Assembly (NCBI GenBank): GCA_047629355.1
Contig: JBLHWU010000009.1
Span: 1 to 45,858, forward strand
Length of the DNA stretch: 45,858 bases
Origin: CAYUNA01 sp047629355
GTDB lineage: Bacteria; Bacteroidota; Bacteroidia; Chitinophagales; Saprospiraceae
Reading direction: 5' to 3'
In this document: positions 22,678 through 31,804 of the stretch, piece after piece
Numbering within the stretch: position 1 is the stretch's first letter
Layout of the letters: each line of letters starts with the position of its first letter
The notes under the pieces: generated by a model
The model's database searches: none
Seen by the model: only the letters and a program-made list of their open reading frames with translations
What the model was told of the DNA's origin: nothing
Position numbers and translations under genes: made by a program

Positions 22678-22704
22678 GGGAGGTAAGGGAGGTAAGGGAG
22701 GTGA
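22678..22704. repeat. Three copies of GGGAGGTAA
   Basis: Two exact 9-bp copies (22678-22686, 22687-22695) and a third with one change (22696-22704) make a G-rich strand with six G-runs of two or three. The tract could form a two-tier G-quadruplex. The rest of 22326-22946 shows no gene. Confidence 0.7.
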
Positions 22705-22893
22705 TTAAATAAGCAAGACCTTTGCCAAAAGTGGCGGCGAGATGATGCTTCTCATTGATGTTAGCCTAAATATATCCCAAAGGTAGAAAAATATTCCTGT
22801 TCTACAAGTTTTCCCGTAGAGAATCTAGAATATCAGTTTTTCTTACGTTTAGTACTACAGGTATTTTGGACTTTTTTTGGTGGTGAAAAATGC

Positions 22894-22901
22894 TACTTTT
22901 G
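22894..22901 (+). promoter_or_regulatory. -7 box TACTTTTG for the DUF368 gene
   Basis: TACTTTTG matches TANNTTTG and would place a transcription start near 22908. This gives a leader of about 120 nt before the ATG at 23028. Confidence 0.45.
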
Positions 22902-23027
22902 CGACTCACCATTTTTTAGACCTTATTTTATGCTTAATGTCACATTTTGTCACTGTTTTTTTTGAAAAATATTCATTTTCGTAAAATACCGTACGTACAA
23001 ATATCTGCAATTTTAAACAATTTCAAT

Positions 23028-24035
23028 ATGAAAAACACAACTAAACCGAGTCTTTCTTTAGTTTTAAAAGGCATGGCAATGGGTATCGCCGAAGTCATTC
23101 CGGGAGTGTCGGGTGGTACGATTGCATTCATCACAGGAATCTATGAAACGTTACTGAACTCGATTAAAGCATTTGGTCCAGGGCTCTTGCCTATTTTTAA
23201 AAAAGACGGAGTGAAAGGCGTTTGGGAAGGAATTAATGGGATGTTTCTCGTCAATTTATTATTTGGAATGGCAGTTGGTTTGGTCGGTGGCGTATTTGTG
23301 ATTACCAAATTGCTGAAAATGTACCCCGAATTATTGTGGGCATTTTTCTTCGGTTTGATTGTCGCTTCTGCCATATATATAGGTCGTCAGATTTCCAAGT
23401 GGAGTCCCGTGGAAATTATTTTAATGATTGCTGGCACTGTCGTCGCCTATTTTATCACCATAGCGACGCCTTCTAATGGAAATCCTGCGCTGTGGTTTGT
23501 CTTTCTTTGTGGTGCAATTGCCATTTCAGCCTTGATTTTACCAGGTATTTCAGGAAGTTTTATCCTATTATTACTGGGAATGTATAGTTTTGTTATTCCA
23601 ACTGTAAAGACAGCATTGTCTACTTTTGAAACGGAAAGTCTGATTATTGTAGCAGTTTTTGCGCTTGGATGCATTACAGGTTTGGTGACTTTTTCTCGTT
23701 TCTTATCTTGGACATTTAAGAATTATCACAATCCTACATTGGCAATTTTGACAGGATTTATGGTCGGGTCGCTCAATAAATTGTGGCCTTGGCGGAATAC
23801 CTTGTCTTGGATTGAGAAGAAAACCGGGGCGATTGTTCAGGTAAACCCAAATGATAATGAATTGTATAAAATTTTGCAAGAAACGAGCGTCTTGCCATCT
23901 TCTTACGATGGTGAGCCACAGATTTTGACGGTTGTTATTTGTATGATTTTCGGATTTGCATCTGTCTTTTTATTGGAAAAACTGGGCGGCGAAAAAGTTG
24001 ATGGGGTAGCGCAGATTCCTTTAGGAAAAGAATAG
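23028..24035 (+). CDS. DUF368 family membrane protein (undecaprenyl-phosphate translocase-like)
   Basis: The start at 23028 is preferred to 22947: it yields MKNTTKPSLSLVLKGMAMGI, which matches the usual family N-terminus, while the upstream 27 residues lie close to the promoter. The 335-residue protein has eight or more hydrophobic segments and the two inverted DUF368 signature loops, EVIPGVSGGTIAFITGIYE (residues about 20-38) and the second ALILPGISGSFILLLLGMY (about 173-191). DUF368 proteins of the PopT type recycle undecaprenyl phosphate across the inner membrane. The gene is monocistronic and precedes a lipoprotein gene. Confidence 0.88.
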   Translation: MKNTTKPSLSLVLKGMAMGIAEVIPGVSGGTIAFITGIYETLLNSIKAFGPGLLPIFKKDGVKGVWEGINGMFLVNLLFGMAVGLVGGVFVITKLLKMYPELLWAFFFGLIVASAIYIGRQISKWSPVEIILMIAGTVVAYFITIATPSNGNPALWFVFLCGAIAISALILPGISGSFILLLLGMYSFVIPTVKTALSTFETESLIIVAVFALGCITGLVTFSRFLSWTFKNYHNPTLAILTGFMVGSLNKLWPWRNTLSWIEKKTGAIVQVNPNDNELYKILQETSVLPSSYDGEPQILTVVICMIFGFASVFLLEKLGGEKVDGVAQIPLGKE

Positions 24036-24089
24036 CACTTCAATTTACAAAATAACTTTTGTAAACTTCTTTATGTTTAGTCATTTAAA

Positions 24090-24097
24090 TAAATTTG
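24090..24097 (+). promoter_or_regulatory. -7 box TAAATTTG for the MORN-repeat lipoprotein
   Basis: TAAATTTG matches TANNTTTG, 39 bases upstream of the ATG at 24136. The -33 position is not convincing. Confidence 0.45.
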
Positions 24098-24135
24098 CAT
24101 CTAAATCTTTTATAAAAATAAAATCTAATTAGAAT

Positions 24136-24744
24136 ATGAAATATTTTTCAACCTTAAAACACACTTCTTTAGTCCTCGTTGCCTTATTTTTATTTGCTTG
24201 TAACGCTAAAGATACCAGTCTTAAAGCTGTTGCTGGAACAGCAGATTTTGCGGATTTTGCAATGACTGCAATTACCGGAACAACCATGCAGAAAGCCGTA
24301 AAGAAGAACCCTGACGGTGAAATTATGGAAGAAGGGACAGTTGAAAACGGTCAAAAAAATGGACAGTGGATTATTTACAATGCGGATAATAATTTGCCGA
24401 AATCTATCACTACTTATGTTGATGGACTATATACTGGAACATTGATAGAATTCAATAAAAGAGGTCAGATTGAAAAAACGACAAGCTATATTAACAATGA
24501 GTTGAACGGCTTGTATGGTGTTTATAAATTCGGTCGTACTGTTGAGACGGTGAATTATGTCAATGGTAAAATGGATGGTGTTTACCGTAAATATTTCAAT
24601 AATAAAGATGATGTTCAAGAGGAAAGAACTTACAAAAATGGCGTTTTAGATGGGGCTCTTCGGTTCTTCAATGAAGAAGGAAAGGTAGTGTTAGAGTATG
24701 ATTATAAAAATGGAGAAAAAATCGGTGGTGGTGAGTTAAAATGA
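24136..24744 (+). CDS. MORN-type repeat lipoprotein (YwqK family)
   Basis: The 202-residue protein has a lipoprotein signal ending LFLFACNA (Cys22). Behind it are five or six repeats of about 20-24 residues of the MORN_2 type: ENGQKNGQWIIYN, VDGLYTGTLIEFN, INNELNGLYGVYK, VNGKMDGVYRKYF and KNGVLDGALRFFN. Databases often call this a YwqK antitoxin, but no toxin gene is present, and these repeats are common in envelope lipoproteins. It probably sits in the outer membrane as a binding scaffold. It ends in the strong terminator at 24803-24847. Confidence 0.83.
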   Translation: MKYFSTLKHTSLVLVALFLFACNAKDTSLKAVAGTADFADFAMTAITGTTMQKAVKKNPDGEIMEEGTVENGQKNGQWIIYNADNNLPKSITTYVDGLYTGTLIEFNKRGQIEKTTSYINNELNGLYGVYKFGRTVETVNYVNGKMDGVYRKYFNNKDDVQEERTYKNGVLDGALRFFNEEGKVVLEYDYKNGEKIGGGELK

Positions 24745-24802
24745 ACAAATTTTTAATTTTTATATTTAAAATATTCAGAATTTATAAAATGTTGGAATTT
24801 AG

Positions 24803-24847
24803 GTAAAACGGCAGAAAGTATTTATTTAATATTTTCTGCCGTTTTAC
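24803..24847. terminator. 15-bp perfect intrinsic terminator
   Basis: GTAAAACGGCAGAAA (24803-24817) pairs perfectly with TTTCTGCCGTTTTAC (24833-24847), followed by TTTTT. It ends the MORN-repeat lipoprotein transcript. Confidence 0.85.
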
Positions 24848-24972
24848 TTTTTAAATCATTGACAGTCAAAATTTTAAACTTAAATTTATGTAAAAAAAAC
24901 TATTTTTTATATATTTAAGCTATTTAACGTGATTTACATATTTATTTATTTTTAAATTCAATTGAAAAAAGT

Positions 24973-25060
24973 GAAAACATTTTGTCATTTCAAAATATTT
25001 TCCTTCCTTTACTACTGGAGATTTTAGAAAATAATAAACTACACACAATTTCTAAATCTC
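24973..25060 (+). other. Two hairpins in the leader of the helicase-like gene
   Basis: GAAAACATTTTG (24973-24984) pairs with CAAAATATTTTC (24991-25002) with one mismatch. GAGATTTTAGAAA (25018-25030) pairs with TTTCTAAATCTC (25049-25060) with one bulge. Both lie just before the ATG at 25105. The remainder of 24848-25104 shows nothing else. Confidence 0.4.
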
Positions 25061-25104
25061 AAAACAGTACATAACGAGAACAAACACAGAATTTAGGGTA
25101 CACT

Positions 25105-28100
25105 ATGAGAAACAGTCAATCTCCGTCTATAGATGCAATTTACCAAAATGCGCTGCCGTACTATTTGGACAGGGTAGATGCTTGTTTACTGGAAGAATCC
25201 GGTGAAACATTTGCGCAAGAATGGGTAGAGAAATTGCTAAAAGGCCGCCTCGAAATACAAGTCAACGCAGGTAGTCAAGCCAGCGAAAATCTTCGACATC
25301 TTTACTTTGAATCCAAAAATTTAGAGCGTACACGTGGTCCAAAAACATTTGGTTTTGGTTATCCATTCTTTGTCGATACTCATGAAAGTGAGTTGATGAT
25401 TGCACCGATTTTTATTTGGCATTTGACTATCGAACCGAGCCAGAATCGTGTAAATTCATGGATTATACGCCACGATGATAGCCACCCAGTATTGCCTAAC
25501 TACAAGTTAATCAGGCATTTACAGAATAATTATGATGTAGAAATTTTAGAGCATTTCGAAAATTTAGCGATGCTCAAAAAAATCAATAAAGGTACATTGA
25601 CCAAGACCCTAGAGCAACTTGCAGAACGTACAGGTGTTCAAAATAACACCTTGTCAACAGGTATCGGGGTATGTCCGCGCATTGATGAAATCGGTACATT
25701 GGCGAAGACTGGAAATATCAACTGGTCGGGCGTTTTTTCACTTTTTCCACCGCAATCGGTTCATGCTACAGAGTCAGAATCGAAGCCAGAAGAAGCATTT
25801 TCTCCTGCGCTAAAGCCAATGGAGGAAGGGCTTGGCATGTTTCATTATTTGCCAGCTGATCCGTATCAGGCGAGCGTGATGGAGACGGCGTATCGAGAAA
25901 AAATTACAGTAGTTGAAGGAGAATCTACTTCAGGAAAAACTCAGGCTATCGCTAATCTATTAATTAATGGATTATTGAACGGACAAAAGTGCTTGGTCGT
26001 TTCAGAACGGGTGCCTTCCTTGGTGAAGGCCCAAGGAATGTTGGCAGGGACAGGCATCAATCAGTTTAATTTTTTGCTGAAAGATGCACAGTCTGATAAG
26101 GCGATAATTTTGGAGATGCTCCGTGTATCGGCGACAGGTGCGACGAGATTAATTCATCATAATGAAAGTGATTTTCAGGTAAAATGGAATCAATATTTGC
26201 GGACGAAGCAACAGTTAGATGGACATTATCAAACGGTGCAGGGTAAGATTTTTGGTGACTATAATTGGACGGAAACGGTTGGGTTATTTTTAGCGAGCAA
26301 TCGTCAAGAAGGTAAGGAGTTGTTGAATTCGCAATTGAATACTTATGAATTCGAGTTCAATTTTGAGGAGTTTGAAAAATTAAAAGAAGGAATAGCGCAA
26401 GTTCAACCAATTTTCAAAAAAATCAATACGCTGAAACATCCGCTTTCAGATTTGAATAGTTCAATTTTTACAGATAAGAATAAACCAGAAGGCTTAACTT
26501 TTATCAAAAGCCAGTTACAAGCTTTTGAAGAAAAGACGAGCCGTTTGCATTACCGTTTTATCAATAAAACTGACCGATATGCGGCTCGTTTGCGGGCACA
26601 TTATGAGCGACAATTTGAGAAGTTAAACGCTCAAATGTTTATTTTAGAAGAAAAAATTGCCACCAACATTGATTTATATGGAGATGATTTTAAAAAATCA
26701 ACGGGAAGTTCCTTTAACTTTTTAAATCTTTCTGGAAAGAAGAAAAAACTAAATCAGGCGAAAGAAGAAGTTGCGGTTACTTATCAAAAATTGCAGCGGT
26801 CTTTTGAAGAAAAGCAGTTGTTTGAGTTTGAGTTTTTGCCAGCCTATGATGGTAAGCACATTCCAAATGTTCGACACAACTTACATCAATATGGCGTGGC
26901 CTTGAAAGATTGGCGCAGTCGAATTAATGCCAATTCGCAAGAGGAAATCATGCGTTTGAATAGCAAAACGGTGCATCCAAACTTAGCATCTGGCGAACAA
27001 ATTGAAGAATTAGAAAAGGATTTAGATAGCTTATTGGAAGAATTCAATGGGGCAGGCTTGTATCAAAAAGCGTTTAAAAATAAGACGTTGACAATCCCGC
27101 AACGCCAAAAATATTTGGAAAATATCATTGAGCAACTGGAAAATACGCAGCACAATTTGCGAGATTATGACTTGTTTCACCAATGGCAATCGGCTTGGAT
27201 GAGGCTTACTCCTCTAAATCAAAAAATTGTTCGGGCCTTAGCGAAAGTAAAACCAATGAATTGGTTGGCAGCTTTTGAAAGTTGGTATTTGAACAATATT
27301 TTAAGCAACGCGGAGGTAGATAATTTGCCGCTAAGTGCAGCGGGCATAGATTCCTTTGCGAAAAACTACCACAACGTTAAGCCCTTGATAATCAATAAAA
27401 TACGGACAATCTGGCAAGCAAAACAAAATGATGCACTGAAAGAATTAAAACGTAAAAATAAAAAGGTGTATAACCTCGTCTTTGATAAAAATAATATTGA
27501 AAAAACCAAGGATAAACATCTTGCGCATCTTATGGCGAATAGTGCGGATGCAATTTCGTCCATTTTTCCAATAGTTTTTACAACGCCGCATAATGCGACA
27601 CACGTTTTGCCACAAATCAAGGACTATTATGACTTGGTTATCTACGATGAAGCGAATCGATTTTCAGTAGAAACGGCGAATGCTTTCTCGATGATGGGTA
27701 AACGGCAAATTATTGTAGGAAGTAATGATACTTTTGGTAACGAAACGAGTTTGCTACAATATGCGAAGGAAAACAATGTGCCTGCTGTTCAGTTAAAAAA
27801 TCGTTATCCAAAGCAAGAAAATACTGACCAGGTTCATCTAAAAGACCCATTTCAGAAATTTGATGTTGAGAATTTGGAAGGTCGTTTTGATGAAAAGAAT
27901 GGAACGAACGATGTGGAAGCACAGCATATCATTCGATTGTTAAATACTATAGAACGGACGCCACAACGGGTTTTTCCTGCGGTAGGAATTATCTGTTTTA
28001 CGATTGAGCAAAGGGATTTGATTTCCTCTTATTTATTGAAAATCAAGCAGCAAAATGCCAATGGGGCAGATAAGATTCGGCAGTTGGAACGTAACGGTAT

Positions 28101-28851
28101 GGGTGTTTTTCATATTGATGAATTGTATGGACAGCATTTTGATGTTTTGATGGTTTCAATGAGCATTGGCGGCGTGAATATACGAGGGCAATTGACTCGG
28201 AAAGTGATATTTTTTAACTCACCTGAGGGCATTAGTCATATTAAATTATTGTTGCACAAAGCACCAGAAACAACTTATTTGATTCATAGCATTACCGAAG
28301 ATTATTTGCAACGGTTTTTAAAGAAACCTGCGAATGAAGGGACTTATTTGTTGGCAAATTTGCTGCAATTGGCAACCTACTCAGAAGCGGGGAATGAAGA
28401 AGGGCAAGCGGCAGTTTTAAAAGTGATAAATGAAGGAAAAGAGCGAGCAGTTGGCACGCCAATATTCGCAGGGGAAGTTAAAAATGCTTTGCGTCCTTAT
28501 TTAGATACAGAGCGTATGGGCGAAAATGTGCCTTTAGGTAAAATTTCCCTGCCGTTGACGGTTCGTCCGAATTATGAAAATGGGACACCACTTCTAATTC
28601 ATCCCGATGGATTTTTCTCGAATGCAGCTTATTCTTCTTATTATTGGGAATATCAGCAGCGGGAATTGGCGAAGAAATTTGACTTCAGTTATATTCCTGT
28701 TTGGTCAGTAAAATGGTGGAAAAATAATGAGCAAGAAGCTCGTCAACTGGCGAGTTTGATTATCAAAAGAGACAAACGAATTGCAGTAAATGCCAATTCT
28801 CCAGAAGAGGATGAAGAGTCGGGGAAAATTGAGGAAATTCGTAAAAAATAA
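25105..28851 (+). CDS. Large SF1 helicase-like P-loop protein with degraded motifs
   Basis: The 1248-residue soluble protein starts with a domain of about 240 residues. An intact Walker A follows, GESTSGKT at 272-279. A long, charged, partly coiled insert (about 380-830) separates it from Walker B, LVIYDEAN at 844-851, as in Upf1/Dna2-type SF1 helicases. Motif III GDxxQ is replaced by GSNDTF (872-877); the QGxExD motif reads DELYGQHFD (1005-1013); the motif VI arginine finger is not seen. The C-terminal region (IHPDGFFSN near 1165, then VWSVKWWKN) recalls the Vsr-like nuclease end of DUF4011-helicase proteins, with its active site reduced. ATP binding is likely, helicase action doubtful. The gene is solitary, between long gaps. 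A defence or DNA-repair role is only an inference. Confidence 0.7.
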   Translation: MRNSQSPSIDAIYQNALPYYLDRVDACLLEESGETFAQEWVEKLLKGRLEIQVNAGSQASENLRHLYFESKNLERTRGPKTFGFGYPFFVDTHESELMIAPIFIWHLTIEPSQNRVNSWIIRHDDSHPVLPNYKLIRHLQNNYDVEILEHFENLAMLKKINKGTLTKTLEQLAERTGVQNNTLSTGIGVCPRIDEIGTLAKTGNINWSGVFSLFPPQSVHATESESKPEEAFSPALKPMEEGLGMFHYLPADPYQASVMETAYREKITVVEGESTSGKTQAIANLLINGLLNGQKCLVVSERVPSLVKAQGMLAGTGINQFNFLLKDAQSDKAIILEMLRVSATGATRLIHHNESDFQVKWNQYLRTKQQLDGHYQTVQGKIFGDYNWTETVGLFLASNRQEGKELLNSQLNTYEFEFNFEEFEKLKEGIAQVQPIFKKINTLKHPLSDLNSSIFTDKNKPEGLTFIKSQLQAFEEKTSRLHYRFINKTDRYAARLRAHYERQFEKLNAQMFILEEKIATNIDLYGDDFKKSTGSSFNFLNLSGKKKKLNQAKEEVAVTYQKLQRSFEEKQLFEFEFLPAYDGKHIPNVRHNLHQYGVALKDWRSRINANSQEEIMRLNSKTVHPNLASGEQIEELEKDLDSLLEEFNGAGLYQKAFKNKTLTIPQRQKYLENIIEQLENTQHNLRDYDLFHQWQSAWMRLTPLNQKIVRALAKVKPMNWLAAFESWYLNNILSNAEVDNLPLSAAGIDSFAKNYHNVKPLIINKIRTIWQAKQNDALKELKRKNKKVYNLVFDKNNIEKTKDKHLAHLMANSADAISSIFPIVFTTPHNATHVLPQIKDYYDLVIYDEANRFSVETANAFSMMGKRQIIVGSNDTFGNETSLLQYAKENNVPAVQLKNRYPKQENTDQVHLKDPFQKFDVENLEGRFDEKNGTNDVEAQHIIRLLNTIERTPQRVFPAVGIICFTIEQRDLISSYLLKIKQQNANGADKIRQLERNGMGVFHIDELYGQHFDVLMVSMSIGGVNIRGQLTRKVIFFNSPEGISHIKLLLHKAPETTYLIHSITEDYLQRFLKKPANEGTYLLANLLQLATYSEAGNEEGQAAVLKVINEGKERAVGTPIFAGEVKNALRPYLDTERMGENVPLGKISLPLTVRPNYENGTPLLIHPDGFFSNAAYSSYYWEYQQRELAKKFDFSYIPVWSVKWWKNNEQEARQLASLIIKRDKRIAVNANSPEEDEESGKIEEIRKK

Positions 28852-28860
28852 ATGGGAATG

Positions 28861-28902
28861 GTCAGCAGTCAGAAAGAGTAGGATTTTCATCTGACTGCTG
28901 AC
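28861..28902. terminator. 13-bp perfect hairpin after the helicase-like gene
   Basis: GTCAGCAGTCAGA (28861-28873) pairs perfectly with 28890-28902. It starts 9 bases after the stop codon. No U-tract follows, so it may be a repeat or an mRNA-end structure. Confidence 0.5.
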
Positions 28903-28916
28903 TTACAATGTCTTCG

Positions 28917-29040
28917 CCAAATGATGAATTATAAATGATGAACGATAAATTTACAATAAGATAGATTTGTATTTATATGATTACTAGATAAATATATAAA
29001 TCTGTTTTCAATTATTCATCATTTATAATTCATCATTTGG
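28917..29040. repeat. 124-bp element with 26-bp perfect inverted ends
   Basis: CCAAATGATGAATTATAAAT plus GATGAA (28917-28942) is exactly complementary to 29015-29040. The 72-bp interior is AT-rich and carries no gene. It lies downstream of the helicase-like gene and may be a MITE. Confidence 0.65.
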
Positions 29041-29064
29041 TGGACTTATTATTTTACCGTTTAT

Positions 29065-29226
29065 ATTTGCTCTAATAGCCAATCCTTATCTGCAACCCTT
29101 TTTGTGGGTTCAATTTCCTTGCGTAAAGCAGTTCTTGCCTCTTTTTCAAACTTGCCTAAAGATAGAAGCCGAGAGACAAATTTTAATAGATTTAAATTAT
29201 TATCCCGGTAATATTCGCCCAATTAT
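29065..29226 (-). pseudogene. C-terminal gene remnant of about 53 codons
   Basis: Leftward from about 29226 to the TAA near 29066, an open frame reads EYYRDNNLNLLKFV, then SRLLSLGKFEKEARTALRKE and a tail ending DWLLEQI. It has protein-like composition but no start codon and a stop directly upstream. It looks like the tail of a longer deleted gene. I do not recognise the family. The rest of 29041-29450 holds no other supported gene. Confidence 0.4.
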
Positions 29227-29453
29227 TTATGCCGATAAATGAAGTTTTTGAAACTAATCAAAAGGGATTATAAGGAGGTTTCAGAAAAATAAGCATCACT
29301 TCTCATAGTAATGCCTATTTTTTGCAGAGGTTTTTACTTGGTTTATTCCTTTGGAGGAAAAACTTGCGGCAACGACAATGGCTAATCAAAAAGTTCGATT
29401 GTTGTATGAATTCCCATAATTGGTGGAATTGCGAAACCCACTGCGTAGGGCAT

Positions 29454-29490
29454 AAAAAAATGGGCGATTTTAAGTAATCGCCCATTTTTT
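29454..29490. terminator. Intrinsic terminator after the PDZ-protein gene
   Basis: TGGGCGATT (29461-29469) pairs with AATCGCCCA (29476-29484), flanked by an A7 tract and a T6 tract. It can stop transcription from either side and serves the leftward PDZ gene that ends at 29506. Confidence 0.8.
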
Positions 29491-29505
29491 ACGTTAATGT
29501 TTCCT

Positions 29506-31383
29506 TTATCGAATCACTATTTTCTTAATCATCACATCCCCATCCTGAGAAATATTCAACAAGTAAGCTCCTTTCCCATTTTGCATTAAATTAAGTTCAT
29601 CTAAAAATTCACCAGAAAAGCTACCTAAGTCGTATTCATAAATATTTCGACCATCATCATTGAAAACTTTCACGACTGTTTCCCCATTGGAAGGAAGATT
29701 AAAACTCAGCTCAAACATACCTTCATTGGGCTTGGTTATTATTTTTAAATTATTGATAATCAAATTATTAGAAGAACCGTTTGCACCTTTAATAGAAAAT
29801 TCTGAAAAATCCTTTGCATCGACATTTTCAATAGAAATTTCAACATTCTCATCCTTGCGATTATTAAAAGTAAAACGGTCATCATCGTTATCACTATTGT
29901 TTAAGCGAGTCCCATTTTTTTGATAACAGTTACAATCAGCGCAGTTTTTGGTATCCGCATAAGATTTTATTGACGTGCTACCAGAACTTTTTCGACCATC
30001 TCGAACGTAATCTATCGTAATAATTTCGCCAGGTTGCATCATATTGATAGCAATGCTGATGTCTGTCCAATCAACCATGCGGTAGCCATTTATTTTAGTG
30101 ATAATGTCGCCATTTTCCATGCCAACATCCTTGGAAGTTGCGTTGCTTACGGTATTCACTCGGACGCCTGGAATTTCAATACGACCACGAGAACTGCTGG
30201 TTATGCCCAAAAACGGGTCTTCACACTTGTTTCTCTTCTTCTTTTGACCATATTTATCATCCCGACTTCCGAATTGAACTTGAAAACTTTTCCGCTGATT
30301 TTTTCTGGAAACCAAAATTGTTGCATTATCACCTGCTCGAAATTTAGCTAAAATATTCGATAATTTTTGAGAATCTCCAACTCGATATTCATCAATCCCA
30401 TAAATATAATCCAATGGTTTTATTCCACCTTTATCTGCTGCACTATTTTTTATGACACTCGAAACATACGTACCATAAGGATTATCAAAACCTAATTTCT
30501 CCGCTTTTAACCGAGAGATATCCGCGACATTGACGCCCAAAAATGCTGATTCGTGGTGTCGCTGATTGCTTTGGTCATTATTTTCGGCGTAAATTTTATC
30601 ATTCCAATTGCCAGTTGATGCCAGCGGTTCATTCGCTCTGGTTTCCTGATAAGATTTAATTGAGCGGCTTCGAGACATCATTTTACCGTCCCGCTTAAAA
30701 GTTACACTTATTTCCTGATTGGGTTGTAAAGTACTAATTGCCGTAATGACATCCTTCCAGTCGAGAATTGGAAAATCATTTATCTTAGTGATTTTATCAC
30801 CATCTTTCATACCCATCGCCATAGCGGTAGATTTTTTAACGACATTTACCCTAACACCATCTAAATCATTACTTTGCGAATCAATATGGCTAATTCCAAG
30901 AAAAGCACCTTTTGATTTTTTTACGTTTTCAACCTTCTTCTCTTGGTCTAATTGCGCTTGAACTGTCATTCTTTGACTCCCTCGAATTAGGTGTAAATCA
31001 ACCCAATCATTTGCCTCATATTCCTCCAACAAATCGGTCAACGAAGACTGGCGAGTCGTCCGATACTCACCGATACCGTATATATAGTCAAATGGTAAAA
31101 TCCCCGCTCGGTGCGCTGCCGTATTTTTAAAAATGGTTTTGACATAGTTTCCGTAAGGATTAGAAAATCCAAGTTTACTAGCTTTTTCTCTGGAAATGCT
31201 ATTGGATTCAATGCCTAAAAAAGCACCGGTAGTGGAAATTGTGGTGACAACCATAAAACTTTCAGTAGAAGTTGTACCCCAACCACCCGTTGCTTCGTCA
31301 AAATGATAGCTGATGTCTTGAGCATTTCCAAAAACGGAAAGCAGCATGAATATTAATCCTGAAATTGTAATGTGTTTTGTCAT
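29506..31383 (-). CDS. Secreted four-PDZ protein with T9SS C-terminal sorting domain
   Basis: The 625-residue protein has a signal peptide (cleavage after GNA-Q). Four PDZ domains follow at about 54-145, 159-240, 279-371 and 389-470, each opening with an FLGI/FLGV strand. Domains 1 and 3 are alike (LGFSNPYGNYV, LGFDNPYGTYV), as are 2 and 4 (KDGDKITKIN, ENGDIITKIN), so a two-PDZ unit was duplicated. A short cysteine cluster (CADCNC) at 481-486 leads into an acidic linker and a type A sorting domain (550-625) ending KKIVIR. No protease domain is present. It is probably a surface-bound peptide-binding scaffold exported by the type IX system. Confidence 0.85.
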   Translation of the reverse strand: MTKHITISGLIFMLLSVFGNAQDISYHFDEATGGWGTTSTESFMVVTTISTTGAFLGIESNSISREKASKLGFSNPYGNYVKTIFKNTAAHRAGILPFDYIYGIGEYRTTRQSSLTDLLEEYEANDWVDLHLIRGSQRMTVQAQLDQEKKVENVKKSKGAFLGISHIDSQSNDLDGVRVNVVKKSTAMAMGMKDGDKITKINDFPILDWKDVITAISTLQPNQEISVTFKRDGKMMSRSRSIKSYQETRANEPLASTGNWNDKIYAENNDQSNQRHHESAFLGVNVADISRLKAEKLGFDNPYGTYVSSVIKNSAADKGGIKPLDYIYGIDEYRVGDSQKLSNILAKFRAGDNATILVSRKNQRKSFQVQFGSRDDKYGQKKKRNKCEDPFLGITSSSRGRIEIPGVRVNTVSNATSKDVGMENGDIITKINGYRMVDWTDISIAINMMQPGEIITIDYVRDGRKSSGSTSIKSYADTKNCADCNCYQKNGTRLNNSDNDDDRFTFNNRKDENVEISIENVDAKDFSEFSIKGANGSSNNLIINNLKIITKPNEGMFELSFNLPSNGETVVKVFNDDGRNIYEYDLGSFSGEFLDELNLMQNGKGAYLLNISQDGDVMIKKIVIR

Positions 31384-31647
31384 CTTCTATTTTTTTACCT
31401 GAATGTAAAACTGTAAATCCAGTAGGAGCATGTTTAAAAATTTCGTTCTTAAATTAGAAACATGCATCAATTTAAAACTGTAGTTTTTTGTGTTAAAGTA
31501 TTTATGTATTTATGTGTTTGTATACTTTACAGTTAATACTTATGCATAGACACGAAAACACTTTAATACGTAAACACAAAATCATCTTAAAGGAATTGGT
31601 TTTAAAGTTTTGGAGTAAATTTAAACGCTTTAAGCTAAGAGACAGCG

Positions 31648-31676
31648 CAAGCAACGCGGGGTTGCTTGTTTTTATT
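31648..31676 (+). terminator. Orphan intrinsic terminator in a divergent intergenic region
   Basis: CAAGCAAC (31648-31655) pairs with GTTGCTTG (31661-31668), followed by TTTTTATT. No rightward gene lies upstream of it, so it may end a small RNA or act as an attenuator in the leader of the DUF4403 gene. The rest of 31384-31804 has an AAACATGC/GCATGTTT pair near 31430 and no supported gene. Confidence 0.5.
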
Positions 31677-31804
31677 AGCGTTCTCCAATTTCGTTAACAT
31701 TTTCTTTGAAAAACTTTAACAAAACGTGAAAATTGCAATTTCATCTTGAAAATCCAATAAAATGTCTATCAAATGAGTTCCTTCGCCTTCTAAATTCTAA
31801 TTTT

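Noticed and set aside
22443..22704. CRISPR-like repeat array
   Set aside because: The units are 4 and 9 bases in direct tandem with no spacers, and no cas genes are present.
24136..24744. YwqK antitoxin of a toxin-antitoxin system
   Set aside because: No toxin gene is next to it, and the MORN-type repeats with a lipoprotein signal point to an envelope protein.
31512..31697. 61-codon frame before the DUF4403 gene
   Set aside because: It runs through the orphan terminator hairpin and has no family resemblance; a small RNA is the more likely reading.
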